Source of the DNA: Streptomyces humicola
GTDB lineage: Bacteria; Actinomycetota; Actinomycetes; Streptomycetales; Streptomycetaceae
NCBI RefSeq assembly: GCF_024436035.1
Contig: NZ_JANFNG010000001.1
Span: 513,689-577,688 of the forward strand
Length of the DNA: 64,000 nucleotides
Direction of reading: 5' to 3'
A program made the translations under genes and the position numbers. The notes under the pieces were generated by a model. The model saw only the letters and a list, made by a program, of their open reading frames with translations, had not been told where the DNA came from and did no database searches. Position 1 is the stretch's first letter. Every line of letters starts with the position of its first letter. Positions 48,530 through 58,391 of the stretch are shown piece by piece.

Positions 48530-49336
48530 GTGCAGTTCCGGCAAAAGGCGCTTGCCAAGGTGCAATCGCCTGAGGAGCTCGACATTCCGGTGCGACTCGC
48601 CCGGCCGCAGGGCTGGTTCGTCCTGGCCGTCACGATGGCCGTCGTGGCCGTCGCGTGCTTCTGGGCCGTGACCGGTACCGTGACCTCCACCCTGACCGCC
48701 CCCGGGATCCTCACCCATGCCGAGGGCAGTTACATCCTGCAGAGCCCCGTCGCGGGTCAGGTCACCGCAGTCTTCGCCAACGAGGGCGACACCCTGCGCA
48801 GCGGCGCGCCCTTGCTGAGTATCCGCACGGACCAGAGGACCGAGACCGTACGGACCGTGGCCGCGGGCCGGGTGACCACGCTGTCGGCGAAGATAGGCGC
48901 GGTGGTGGCCACCGGCGCGGACCTGGCGAGCGTCGAACGGATCGACAACCCCGACGAACCCCTGATCGCCATGGTGTACGCACAGGGCGACAGCAGTGCG
49001 ACGATCCCGGTCGGCGCACCCGTGGACCTGACCGTTCAATCGGTGCCTGCCCAGCAGTACGGCGTACTGCGCGGCCATGTCGAGGCAGTCGGCCAAATCC
49101 CCGAGACACAGCAGCAGATCGCCGACTTCCTCGGCAGCAGCCAGCTGGGGGAGGAGTTCTCGGCGCAGGGGCAGCCCGTCGCGGTGGTCGTCCGGCTCGA
49201 CCCGTCGTCAGGCACCCCTTCCGGCTACGCATGGTCGACGGCGCACGGACCGCCGCACACCATCGAGTCCACCACACTGGTGAGCGGATCCATCCACCTC
49301 GCCTCCCAGCACCCCGTCGACTGGATCCTCCCGTGA
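48530..49336 (+). CDS. NHLM/NHLP bacteriocin-system HlyD-like membrane fusion protein
   Basis: 268 residues from a GTG with GAGGGAA upstream. Cytoplasmic N-terminus with PEELDIPVRLARPQGW, one membrane helix (about 30-52), then a biotinyl-lipoyl-like hairpin (GSYILQSPVAGQVTAVFANE) without the long coiled coil of Gram-negative HlyD. This is the short actinobacterial form that couples to the ABC exporter. Its stop overlaps the GTG of the next gene. Confidence 0.85.
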   Translation: MQFRQKALAKVQSPEELDIPVRLARPQGWFVLAVTMAVVAVACFWAVTGTVTSTLTAPGILTHAEGSYILQSPVAGQVTAVFANEGDTLRSGAPLLSIRTDQRTETVRTVAAGRVTTLSAKIGAVVATGADLASVERIDNPDEPLIAMVYAQGDSSATIPVGAPVDLTVQSVPAQQYGVLRGHVEAVGQIPETQQQIADFLGSSQLGEEFSAQGQPVAVVVRLDPSSGTPSGYAWSTAHGPPHTIESTTLVSGSIHLASQHPVDWILP

Positions 49337-51561
49337 CCGGGCAGCGAGGGCGTCACCGCCCGGCCGGCGCGCGCACCGGGCCGGCGCCGAAGCCGCGCGC
49401 GGGGAGGAAGCAGAAGACCGTCCGCACCCCCACCGTCCTGCAGATGGAGGCGGTGGAGTGCGGAGCGGCCGCACTTGCCATGGTGCTCGCCCACTACGGA
49501 CGCCATGTGCCGCTCGAAGAGCTGCGCATCGCCTGCGGCGTCTCCCGTGACGGTTCGCGCGCCAGCAACCTGCTCAAGGCTGCCCGCAGCTACGGCCTGA
49601 CCGCTAAGGGCATGCAGATGGAACCGGCTGCACTCGCCGAGGTACGGCCCCCGGCCATCCTCTTCTGGGAGTTCAACCACTTCGTCGTCCACGACGGCCT
49701 GGGCCGGCGCCTCGGCCGCCGCGGCGTCCACCTCAACGACCCCGCCCGCGGCCGCCGTTTCGTGCCGATGGAGGAGTTCGACTCCAGCTTCACCGGCGTC
49801 GTGCTCACCTTCGAGCCCGGCACCACCTTCCGCCGCGGCGGTCGCAAGCCCGGGATCATGGGCGCCCTGCCCGCACGGCTGCGCGGCACCACCGGCACCA
49901 TGCTCGCCGCACTGATCGCCAGCTTCCTGCTGGTCGTCGTCGGCGCCGCAGTGCCGGCCCTCAGCCGCACGTACATCGACATGTTCCTCTTCGGCAACCA
50001 GACGTCGCTGCTGCCGGTGCTCTTCGCGTCGATGGCCACGACGGTGGTGCTGACCGCCGTGCTCACCGCCCTGCAGCAGGCCAATCTGCTGCGCGGTCGC
50101 ATCATCTCGTCCACGCTGAGCAGCGCCCGGTTCCTGCGCCATCTGTTCAGGCTGCCCGTCACCTTCTTCGCCCAGCGCAATCCGGCCGACCTCGTCCAGC
50201 GCCTGCAGTCCAACGACACCGTCGCCGAGACGCTGGCCAGGGACCTCGCCGCCGCGGCCGTGGACGCCGTGGTCGTCGTCGTGTACGCGGTGCTGCTGTG
50301 GACGTACGACCCCCAACTGACCGTCATCGGGGTGCTGCTCGCCCTGTTCAACGTGGTTGCCCTGCGGCTGGTCATCCGGCTCCGGAGCACCGGCGTGCAG
50401 AAGTTGCGTGCCGACACCGCCCGGCTCACCAACACCTCCTACAGCGGCCTGCAGTTGATCGAGACCATGAAGGCCACCGGCGGTGAGAACGGCTACTTCC
50501 GCCGCTGGGCCGGCCAGCATGCGACCACCCTCGACCTGCAGCAGCGGCTCGGCGTGCCGAGCGCGGCGCTTGCCGTGGTCGCACCGACCCTCGCGGCGCT
50601 CAACAGCGCGCTGATCCTGCTGATCGGCGGATTGCGCGCAGTCGAAGGACATGTCTCGATCGGCCTGCTCGTCGCCTTCCAGGCGCTGGTGACCAGTTTC
50701 ACCGCCCCCGTCACCCGGCTCAACGGCGTGGCCGGCCGCGTCCAGGACTTCGCCGCCGACGTGGCCCGGCTCAAGGACGTCGAGAGTTTCCCAGGGGATG
50801 CGCGGCTCGCCGGCGCGGAGAGCGACCCACGAGTGCGCAGGCTCAGCGGGCACGTGACGCTGGAGTCCATCACCTTCGGCTACAACCCGCTTGACAAGCC
50901 ACTGCTCACCGACTTCTCGCTCTCCGTCGGGCCGGGTCGGCAGGTAGCCCTCGTCGGCGGCTCCGGCAGCGGCAAGTCCACCGTCTCCCGGCTGGTCGCC
51001 GGCCTGTACAAGCCGTGGGAGGGCGAGATCCGCATCGACGGGCAGCGTCTGGAGGAGATCTCGCGCAGTTCGCTGTCCGCCTCGGTCTCCTTCGTCGACC
51101 AGGACATCTTCCTCTTCGAGGGCACCGTCCGCGACAACGTGGCGCTGTGGGACCCGTCGATACCGGACGAGGCGGTCGTGGCCGCGCTGAAGGACGCCGC
51201 CGTCCTCGACGTGGTCACCCGGCGCCCCGGCGGCATCCACAGCCGGGTCGAGCAGGACGGCCGCAACTTCTCCGGCGGCCAGCGGCAACGGCTGGAGATC
51301 GCACGGGCATTGGTCCGCCAGCCGAGCGTCCTCGTCCTCGACGAGGTGACCAGCGCCCTCGACGCCGAGACCGAGCAGGTGATCATCGACAACCTGCGGC
51401 GGCGCGGCTGCGCCTGCGTCGTGATCGCGCACCGGCTGAGCACCGTGCGCGACAGCGACGAGATCGTCGTCCTCGACCACGGCTCCGTCGTGGAGCGCGG
51501 CCGTCACGAGGAGCTCATCGCCGCCGGTGGCACCTACGCCGAGCTGGTCAGGGAGCACTGA
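49333..51561 (+). CDS. NHLM/NHLP ABC exporter with C39 peptidase
   Basis: 742 residues. C39 peptidase domain (about 30-165): Cys43 in MEAVECGAAALAM, His in FNHFVVHDG, Asp136 in HLNDPARG. Six-helix membrane domain (about 185-460). Nucleotide-binding domain with Walker A GGSGSGKST, signature FSGGQRQRLEIARAL, Walker B VLVLDEVTSALD and H-loop IAHRLST. It cleaves the leader after Gly-Gly and exports the core. The substrate is most likely the 77-residue peptide upstream. Confidence 0.92.
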   Translation: MTGQRGRHRPAGARTGPAPKPRAGRKQKTVRTPTVLQMEAVECGAAALAMVLAHYGRHVPLEELRIACGVSRDGSRASNLLKAARSYGLTAKGMQMEPAALAEVRPPAILFWEFNHFVVHDGLGRRLGRRGVHLNDPARGRRFVPMEEFDSSFTGVVLTFEPGTTFRRGGRKPGIMGALPARLRGTTGTMLAALIASFLLVVVGAAVPALSRTYIDMFLFGNQTSLLPVLFASMATTVVLTAVLTALQQANLLRGRIISSTLSSARFLRHLFRLPVTFFAQRNPADLVQRLQSNDTVAETLARDLAAAAVDAVVVVVYAVLLWTYDPQLTVIGVLLALFNVVALRLVIRLRSTGVQKLRADTARLTNTSYSGLQLIETMKATGGENGYFRRWAGQHATTLDLQQRLGVPSAALAVVAPTLAALNSALILLIGGLRAVEGHVSIGLLVAFQALVTSFTAPVTRLNGVAGRVQDFAADVARLKDVESFPGDARLAGAESDPRVRRLSGHVTLESITFGYNPLDKPLLTDFSLSVGPGRQVALVGGSGSGKSTVSRLVAGLYKPWEGEIRIDGQRLEEISRSSLSASVSFVDQDIFLFEGTVRDNVALWDPSIPDEAVVAALKDAAVLDVVTRRPGGIHSRVEQDGRNFSGGQRQRLEIARALVRQPSVLVLDEVTSALDAETEQVIIDNLRRRGCACVVIAHRLSTVRDSDEIVVLDHGSVVERGRHEELIAAGGTYAELVREH

Positions 51562-51562
51562 C

Positions 51563-54460
51563 GTGACATCCGTCCACCCTTCGGCGGCCACCGGCGCGGC
51601 CCATGGCGACGTGGTCGTCGCCGCCCTGGGCGGCCTCGGCACGCCGGTCGACTGCGCGAGCGTGCGGGCCCTGCCGCTGGAGGGACCGCATGTGCTGTGG
51701 CTCGTCGTCGACGGTGCGATGGACCTGTTCGCCGTCGACGCGGTCCAGCAGGGGCGATGGCACTTCCTGGGCCGTCTCGAAGCGGGGACTGTGCTGCTCG
51801 GCCCGGTCGAGGGGCCGCAGCACACGCTGCTGGGCAGGCCCTTGCAGGGATGCGTCCTCCGGCGGATCCAGTTGCGCGAGCTGCTCCGGCCCCAGCCCCC
51901 GTACGGCGATCAGCAGTACGGTCACCAGTACGGCGGCCCGTACACCGACCCCTGGTCTTACAACAGCCCCGAAGCGGCACTGAGTCCGCTGGAGGACGCG
52001 TTCGCCCGTGGCATCGGCCGCAGCCTGCGGGTGCTCTCCGAAGCTCCGTTGAACGGCACGTCGGGGCCGGGTGCCGCGTACGAACCGGCCGACGAGAGCA
52101 TCCTGTGGATGCCGGTCGCCCCCGGCAGCCTGCAGTACGGGGCCGTCTACGGCGCGGAAGCGGCACAGGACCTGCTGATCGACGGCGCCATGTGGCAGCT
52201 CATGCTCGACCAGCAGGCACGCCTGCTCCACGCGCTCGACGGATGGATCAACCGCCTCGAACGCGCCCACGAGGATCGCACGGCGGCCGGCATCAAGGCA
52301 GGCGAGGCCGTCCGCGCCCAGGCCGACCAGGCGCTGCTCGCCTCCATCGACAGAAACGACAGGGCGGGGCGCGGCGCCGCAGGCACCACCGAAGGGGCCG
52401 ACGGCACCACCCTCGCCGCCTGCCGTCTGGTCGGCGCCGCGGCCGGCGTCGAGGTCTCCGCGCCCCCGGCGGGCGGGGCCGCGGACGAGCGTACCAACCC
52501 GGTCGAGCGGATCGCGCTCCACTCGCGGTTCCGCACCCGCGTCGTCAGACTCACCGGCGCCTGGTGGCGGGAGCACACCGGCCCCCTGCTCGGCCACCGC
52601 GCCGGGACCGGGTCTCCGGTGGCCCTGCTGTGGCGCCGCGGCGGTTACGAAGCGGTGAACCCGACCACCGGCAGGCGGACGAGGATCGGCAAGGCCAACG
52701 CAGACGAGTTCGAGCCCCGCGCCGTGATGTTCTACCGTCCGCTGCCCGAAGAGCCGCTGTCCGCCTGGGGACTGCTGCGTTTCAGCCTGCGCGGCACCGG
52801 CAAGGACGTGCGCAACCTGGTGCTCGGCGCCGTCGTCGCCGTCGCGCTCGGGGCGCTGGTGCCGATCGCGACCGGCCAGGTGCTCGGCGTCTACGTGCCG
52901 AATGCCGAGCACGACCTCATCGTCCAGACGGCACTGGCGCTGGTGGCCACCACCGTCGTCTCCGCCGCGTTCATGCTGCTGGAGAACGTCGCCATCCTGC
53001 GCATGGAGGGCCGCATCGAGGCCACACTCCAACCGGCCGTCTGGGACCGGCTGCTGCGCCTGCCGACGAAGTTCTTCGCCGGGCGCTCCACCGGCGAGCT
53101 GGCCAGTGCGGCGATGGGCATCAGCGCGATACGCCGTGTGCTCTCCGGCATCAGCTCGGTGGCGGCCCAGGCCTGCACTGTCGGTGCGGTGAACTTCGCC
53201 CTGCTGATGTTCTACAGCCCGTCGCTGACCCTGGTGGCGCTGGGCGTGCTGCTCGTCAGCGCCGCGGTGTTCCTCGGCATGGGGCTGTGGCAGCTGCGTT
53301 ACCAGCGCAGACTGATCGCGCTCAGCAACAAGCTCAACAACCAGGCCTTCCAGTCGTTGCGCGGGCTGCCGAAGCTGCGGGTGGCGGCGGCCGAGAGCTT
53401 CGCCTACGCGGCCTGGGCGCGCGAGTTCGCCGAAAGCCGCGAACTGCAGCAGCGCGTCGGCCGGATCAAGAACCTCAACACCGTGTTCAACGCGGTCTAC
53501 CTGCCGTTCTGCACGCTGCTGATGTTCGCGCTGCTCGCCGGACCGGCCCGCGGCGCGCTTTCGGCGAGCGGATTTCTCACGTTCAACACCGCGGTGACGA
53601 TGATGCTCACCTCGGCGACGCAGCTCACCGGCGCGCTCATCTCCGCCGCATCCGTGCTGCCGCTGTTCGAGCAGCTCAAGCCGGTGCTCGACGAGACTCC
53701 CGAAGTGCCCGGCGGCAATGTGGCGCCCGGGCAGCTCGCGGGGGAGATCGAGGCCAGGCACCTTTCGTACCGGTACTCCGACGAAGCGCCGCTGGTGCTC
53801 GACGACGTCTCATTCACGGTGCGGCCCGGTGAGTTCGTGGCGATCGTCGGGAACAGCGGCTGCGGCAAGTCGACCCTGCTGCGGCTGCTCATCGGCTTCG
53901 ACCGGCCGACCGGCGGCAGCGTGCTCTACGACGGCCAGGACCTGGCGGCGCTCGACCAGACCGCGGTGCGCCGCCAGTGCGGAGTCGTCCTGCAGAACGC
54001 GCAGCCGCACTCGGGCTCGATCCTGGACAGCATCTGCGGCTCGGAAATGTACTCCCTCGACGAGGCGTGGGAGGCGGCCGCGATGGCGGGCCTCGCCGAG
54101 GACATCAAGCGCATGCCGATGGGGATGCACACCGTGCTCTCCGACGGCGGCAGCACCATCTCCGGAGGTCAGCGGCAACGCCTGATGATCGCCCAGGCCC
54201 TGATCCGGCGCCCGCGCATCCTGTTCTTCGACGAGGCCACGAGCGCGTTGGACAACGAGACCCAGCGCGTCGTGATCGACAGCACCCGCCAACTGCGGGC
54301 CACGCGCATCGTGATCGCCCACCGGCTGTCCACCGTCATGGACGCGGACCGGGTGATTGTCATGGCGGACGGCCGGATCGCCCAGCAGGGGCCGCCCGCC
54401 GAACTGCTCGCCGACGCGGGCGGCCTCTTCCACGCGCTGGTCCGCCGCCAGTTGCAGTGA
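51563..54460 (+). CDS. NHLM/NHLP ABC exporter, second ATP-binding/permease protein
   Basis: 965 residues, starting 1 nt after the previous stop. The first ~400 residues are a non-ABC region: a cyclic-nucleotide-binding-like beta domain, then an Ala/Gly-rich linker with a Tyr/Gln-rich stretch PPYGDQQYGHQYGGPYTD. This length and layout are typical of the second NHLM ABC protein. Six-helix membrane domain (about 420-700). NBD with Walker A GNSGCGKST, signature ISGGQRQRLMIAQAL, Walker B ILFFDEATSALD. It presumably pairs with the C39 protein in one export complex. Confidence 0.9.
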   Translation: MTSVHPSAATGAAHGDVVVAALGGLGTPVDCASVRALPLEGPHVLWLVVDGAMDLFAVDAVQQGRWHFLGRLEAGTVLLGPVEGPQHTLLGRPLQGCVLRRIQLRELLRPQPPYGDQQYGHQYGGPYTDPWSYNSPEAALSPLEDAFARGIGRSLRVLSEAPLNGTSGPGAAYEPADESILWMPVAPGSLQYGAVYGAEAAQDLLIDGAMWQLMLDQQARLLHALDGWINRLERAHEDRTAAGIKAGEAVRAQADQALLASIDRNDRAGRGAAGTTEGADGTTLAACRLVGAAAGVEVSAPPAGGAADERTNPVERIALHSRFRTRVVRLTGAWWREHTGPLLGHRAGTGSPVALLWRRGGYEAVNPTTGRRTRIGKANADEFEPRAVMFYRPLPEEPLSAWGLLRFSLRGTGKDVRNLVLGAVVAVALGALVPIATGQVLGVYVPNAEHDLIVQTALALVATTVVSAAFMLLENVAILRMEGRIEATLQPAVWDRLLRLPTKFFAGRSTGELASAAMGISAIRRVLSGISSVAAQACTVGAVNFALLMFYSPSLTLVALGVLLVSAAVFLGMGLWQLRYQRRLIALSNKLNNQAFQSLRGLPKLRVAAAESFAYAAWAREFAESRELQQRVGRIKNLNTVFNAVYLPFCTLLMFALLAGPARGALSASGFLTFNTAVTMMLTSATQLTGALISAASVLPLFEQLKPVLDETPEVPGGNVAPGQLAGEIEARHLSYRYSDEAPLVLDDVSFTVRPGEFVAIVGNSGCGKSTLLRLLIGFDRPTGGSVLYDGQDLAALDQTAVRRQCGVVLQNAQPHSGSILDSICGSEMYSLDEAWEAAAMAGLAEDIKRMPMGMHTVLSDGGSTISGGQRQRLMIAQALIRRPRILFFDEATSALDNETQRVVIDSTRQLRATRIVIAHRLSTVMDADRVIVMADGRIAQQGPPAELLADAGGLFHALVRRQLQ

Positions 54461-54487
54461 CGCCGGCGGCCTCGGCGCCCGTCTCCT

Positions 54488-55243
54488 TCAGCTGCGCAGC
54501 ATGCCGCCGACGATGGAGCCGATGCCGGCGCCCTCGGCGCTGCTCGCGCCGGCCTCGCGGGTGATGTACGGCTCGAGCGCGTGGGCCAGGTTCGGCAGTG
54601 GCATGCTCTGGAGCCAGATCTGGCCGGGTCCGGTCAGTGCGACCAGGTGGTAGCCGTCGCCGCCGAAGATCTTGTTGGCGACGCCCGGAACGGTGGTGAT
54701 GTTGAACTGCACCTGCTCCTCGAACATGCCCACATGTCCGGGGTGGACGAGCATGGTCTGCCCGGGACCGAGCATGTACTGGGTCAGCTCCCCCGACAGC
54801 TCGATCCAGGCGCGCCCCTGGCCCTCCAGCCGCTGCAGCACAAAACCGTCGCCGCCCCACAGACCGCCGCGGAAGGACTGCTGCAGACCGACGGTCGGGC
54901 TGACGCCCAGCGTGCCGCACAACCAGCCGTGGCGGTGGACCAGAAAGCCGCGGCCCGGCGCGATGTCGACGGGCACGATGTGGCCGGGCACCTTCGCCGC
55001 AAAGGCCACCAGGCCGGGACCGTCCTGTGCCTGATACTGCGTCAGGAACAGCCCGCCGCCGCCCACCGCGCGCTTGAGGGTGTTCATGAACCCGCCGCCG
55101 CCCCCGCCCGACCTGGTGGTCTGCGACATCCGCACGTTCGCCGACATCCACGACAGCTCACCGTGCGTCGACACCACTGTTTCTCCCGGCGCGAGCTGGA
55201 CCTCCAGCACCGGCATCGTGCTGCCCTTGATGTCCGCCTGCAT
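54488..55243 (-). CDS. AIM24 family protein
   Basis: 251 residues. All-beta TRAP-like AIM24 fold with VSTHGELSWMSANVRMSQTT, a Gly-rich turn, GLFLTQYQAQDGPGLVAFAA and LGPGQTMLVHPGHVGMFEE. Yeast Aim24 is mitochondrial; bacterial roles are unclear. The gene ends 27 bp from the convergent exporter gene and starts 39 bp after the GT39-like gene, so it may be the last gene of the poly-gamma-glutamate-type operon. Confidence 0.87.
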   Translation of the reverse strand: MQADIKGSTMPVLEVQLAPGETVVSTHGELSWMSANVRMSQTTRSGGGGGGFMNTLKRAVGGGGLFLTQYQAQDGPGLVAFAAKVPGHIVPVDIAPGRGFLVHRHGWLCGTLGVSPTVGLQQSFRGGLWGGDGFVLQRLEGQGRAWIELSGELTQYMLGPGQTMLVHPGHVGMFEEQVQFNITTVPGVANKIFGGDGYHLVALTGPGQIWLQSMPLPNLAHALEPYITREAGASSAEGAGIGSIVGGMLRS

Positions 55244-55282
55244 AGTGCATCCTCCCCCTGCTGCATGAATCGACGGCTCATG

Positions 55283-57187
55283 CTACCGACGCGCGGCCCC
55301 GCAGTCGTAGAGGGTGAAGCTGCCGGCCGACGTACGTCCGAATGCGCTGGGCGGGATGCGGGTGCAGTGCGCCGTGACCCAGGCGGTGTCCGGAGTGGAC
55401 GGGCGCGCGGTGGTGAGCAGGGCATAGCGCAGCCTTCCGGCGGAGACCAGATCGCTCAGCTGCTCCACGGTCGGGAACGGGGTGACGCCGGTGAACCCTC
55501 CCATCACGAGCATCGGCTGCGAGGTGGCCCGCAGCAGCGGCTCCGCGCTGTAGGCGGCCTGCGTGGCGAGAAGGTACTGCGCGCCGTCGCGGTGGGCGGT
55601 GAGGTAACCGAGCAGCGCGGCGTCCCGGGCCGACGGGGTGTGCAGGCCCACGTATCCGCCGGAGCCGTGGTGGAGCATGCTGAGATAGCTGCTGCCCACC
55701 GGCCCGGCCAGCGGCGAGGTCGATGCACCGGCGTAGAGCGGGTCGAGCGAGGAAACCGCCCAGACCGCCGGTGCGGTCAGTACCGCTGCCACACCGGTGG
55801 CGAAGGCGGCCCGCACCGCCCGCTCGCTCGTCCGCGGTCCGCTCGACCACAACCCGAGCGCCCCGCAAAGGCCCAGCAGTACCGGTACCGGGAGCAGCCA
55901 GGCGGCGAATGCGGTGTGCCCGCTGTCGAGGATCGCGGCCCACACCGCGGTCAGGCCGATCGCGACGGGCAGCACCGCCCGTCGCGCGCCGCCCTCCTCG
56001 TACGCGGACCGGAAGACGGCAAGGCCTCCGCCGGCCAGCGCGGCCAGCGCGGGCGCGAACACCGCTGTGTAGTAGCCGTGGTTGCCGTTGGAGGAGCTGA
56101 ACACCACCGCGTGCACCGCCAGCCATCCGCCCCACAGCAGGTATCCGGCGCGCAGCGCGTCGGTGCGGGGCTGCCCCTTGCGCCACACCACGCCGAGCAC
56201 CGCCGCCATCACAGCGAGCGGAAGGAGCCAGGCGATCTGCGGGCCCACGGTGTGGTTGACCAGCATCGTCCAGCCGGTGTTGCCCGTGGTGCGGCTGGCG
56301 GCGGTGCCGGAGACGGCGCCGAGCGCGCTCGGATCCTTGCCGAAACGGCTCAGCCCGTTGTAGCCGAAGACCAGGGTGAACGGGTTGTTGTTGGTCGTGC
56401 CGTCGAGGTAGGGACGGTCCGCCGCCGGCGTCACCCACACCAGCAGCAGCCAGGAGCAGGAGACGGCGAGCGCCGTGATCCCGCCCGCCAGCACCTGCAG
56501 CCCCCGCCGCACCACCGAGCCGGGCGCGCCCAGCAGGTGGACGACGGCGAAGACCGGCAGCACCAGCCAGGCCTGCAGCATCTTCGCCTGGAAGGCCAGC
56601 CCCACCCACACCCCGCAGACGAGCAGCGGCAGCAGCCGCCCGGTCCGCGCCGCCTTCTGCAGCGACCCGGCGGCGAGCACCAGCAGCAGGGTGAGCAGCG
56701 TGTCCGGGATGGTGTTGCGGGTGAGGACGACGGTGACGGGCGTGAGCGTGAGCACCAGCGCGGCGAGCAGGCCGGCCAATTGCCCGGCCCAGGCACGGAC
56801 GATCCGGTACAGCATCCAGACGGTGAGCAGCCCTTCGATCACCTGGGGGAGTGCCACCGCCCAGTTGTGGGGGCCGAACAACCAGACGCTCGCCGCCTGC
56901 GGCCACAGCGCACCGGGGATCTTGTCGACCGTGATCGAACCGCCGGGGTCGAGACCGCCGTAGAGGAAGGCGCGCCAGCTGGTGGACATCGACCGCACGG
57001 CCGCGCTGTAGAACGGGTGGATCGAGGCGTGGCCGATGCCCCAGGTGTACAGGACCGTGGCGAGCGTGAGCACCAGCAGCAGCGCCGGCAACTCCCAGGC
57101 CGGGCGCGAGCCCTGGCGGGGAGTGGCTCTCCTTGAGGAGCGGCGGCGGTGCGTGGCGGGTTCCCTGGTGACGGGGATGGTGGCCAT
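55283..57187 (-). CDS. GT39/ArnT-like membrane glycosyltransferase
   Basis: 634 residues with 11-13 predicted helices. The first periplasmic loop after helix 1 has YGGLDPGGSITVDKIPGALW with the acidic residues of the GT-C fold. Downstream are VLTRNTIPDTLLTLLLVLAA and the second signature PFTLVFGYNGLSRF. C-terminal extracytoplasmic domain ends with CGAARR. It would transfer a sugar from a lipid-phosphate donor to an extracytoplasmic acceptor, here perhaps a cell-envelope polymer. Confidence 0.83.
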   Translation of the reverse strand: MATIPVTREPATHRRRSSRRATPRQGSRPAWELPALLLVLTLATVLYTWGIGHASIHPFYSAAVRSMSTSWRAFLYGGLDPGGSITVDKIPGALWPQAASVWLFGPHNWAVALPQVIEGLLTVWMLYRIVRAWAGQLAGLLAALVLTLTPVTVVLTRNTIPDTLLTLLLVLAAGSLQKAARTGRLLPLLVCGVWVGLAFQAKMLQAWLVLPVFAVVHLLGAPGSVVRRGLQVLAGGITALAVSCSWLLLVWVTPAADRPYLDGTTNNNPFTLVFGYNGLSRFGKDPSALGAVSGTAASRTTGNTGWTMLVNHTVGPQIAWLLPLAVMAAVLGVVWRKGQPRTDALRAGYLLWGGWLAVHAVVFSSSNGNHGYYTAVFAPALAALAGGGLAVFRSAYEEGGARRAVLPVAIGLTAVWAAILDSGHTAFAAWLLPVPVLLGLCGALGLWSSGPRTSERAVRAAFATGVAAVLTAPAVWAVSSLDPLYAGASTSPLAGPVGSSYLSMLHHGSGGYVGLHTPSARDAALLGYLTAHRDGAQYLLATQAAYSAEPLLRATSQPMLVMGGFTGVTPFPTVEQLSDLVSAGRLRYALLTTARPSTPDTAWVTAHCTRIPPSAFGRTSAGSFTLYDCGAARR

Positions 57188-57255
57188 GGCGGGGTCTCTC
57201 GTGGCGGGATGGTGTCGGTCGGACGGCGCCGAGCGCGTCGTCGGTGTCGTCGCAG

Positions 57256-58341
57256 TCACAGGCGCCGGGCCGTTCGCAGCCCCTGGGCGTAGAAGCCGTT
57301 GCCGTCCAGGGTGGCGACGCCGGCCAGGTCGCCCATGGTCGGTCCGTCGGCGGCCGAGCGGCTGGAGTAGAAGCGGGGGCGGCCGCCGTTGTCCAGGCCC
57401 ATGTACATGCCGCAGTGGTCGATGGCGTGCGGTCTGCCGATGTTGATGGAGAAGAAGACGAGGTCGCCGGGTTGCAGCATGCTGATGTCGGTGGGCCGTT
57501 GGTTGGTGTCGGGAATCAGCAGCACACCAGGTGCGTACGCGGAGATGGCGTATGCCCGACGGGGCAGGCCGATGCCAGGGGTGTCGGTGTCGTGCATGGG
57601 GTAACCCATGCGGTAGCCCCAGACGAGACGTTGGAACCCCGAGCAGTCCACGTCGCCGTAGCGGGCCTGCTGCGGGGTGACCCGCGTGCCGTCCGGGAAC
57701 GTCCACGGGATGCCGAGGTAGTCGTAGAAGTCGGACTTCTCGTCGTGGTAATGGAAGTCGAGCGGCGAGGCGACACCGGGCACGTGCGGGCCGAAATGGG
57801 CTCGACCGGCATAGCGCAGGCCGGACTTGGTGTACAGGTCCGGGGCCCCGTCGCCGTACTGGAACGCCACGGCGAGCACGTCCGGGCTGCGGTCGGCGAG
57901 CGTCCGGGGGAACCACTGCCGGAACCAGGACGTCGACTCCTCGCCCTGCCGCCACACAGACGGGAGCAACCGTATCCACGCCGTGCTGTGCACCACGGCG
58001 CTGGTCGTACGCGGCTCGCTGAAGGTGCGGGCCGGGCCGGTCAGAACGGCCGTGCGTGCGCCATCGGTGAAGGTGGCGAGCGCGCTGCCGTCGGTGGTCC
58101 GCACCACCGTGCGGGCCGGGCCGGTGAGCCGCTCGAAGGCGTAGCCGCCGGACGGCACCGCGGTGGGCGCCCCGGCCGCGCCGCCCGCGCCGCCCGCGCC
58201 GCCCGCGCCGCCCGTGCCGTCGCCGCGGCCGAACCGGTCCCAGGCATACCCCCCGGCCGCGCCGGCCGCGGCGATCCCGGCGAGGGCGCCGAGGACCTGA
58301 CGGCGGTTCGGCGTGCGGCGCGGGCGGCGGTCGGGGTGCAT
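57256..58341 (-). CDS. Secreted NlpC/P60-like peptidase with Tat-type signal
   Basis: 361 residues. The N-terminus has RRTPNRRQVLGALAGIAAAG, a Tat-like twin-Arg signal region, then a Gly-rich linker (GGAGGAGGAGG). The catalytic domain has Cys in GDVDCSGFQRLVWGY, a His in PHAIDHCGMYMGLDNGG and a polar partner beyond. Likely cuts peptide or gamma-glutamyl bonds. Being inside a CapB/CapC operon suggests it trims or releases poly-gamma-glutamate, in place of the usual CapD/PgdS-type enzyme. ATG 58341 has GAGG upstream; ATG 58353 is possible. Confidence 0.85.
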   Translation of the reverse strand: MHPDRRPRRTPNRRQVLGALAGIAAAGAAGGYAWDRFGRGDGTGGAGGAGGAGGAAGAPTAVPSGGYAFERLTGPARTVVRTTDGSALATFTDGARTAVLTGPARTFSEPRTTSAVVHSTAWIRLLPSVWRQGEESTSWFRQWFPRTLADRSPDVLAVAFQYGDGAPDLYTKSGLRYAGRAHFGPHVPGVASPLDFHYHDEKSDFYDYLGIPWTFPDGTRVTPQQARYGDVDCSGFQRLVWGYRMGYPMHDTDTPGIGLPRRAYAISAYAPGVLLIPDTNQRPTDISMLQPGDLVFFSINIGRPHAIDHCGMYMGLDNGGRPRFYSSRSAADGPTMGDLAGVATLDGNGFYAQGLRTARRL

Positions 58342-58391
58342 GACGGGCCTCATCTGGGGTGCGTACGGGCGGAACAGAGGTGGCGGGCCGG

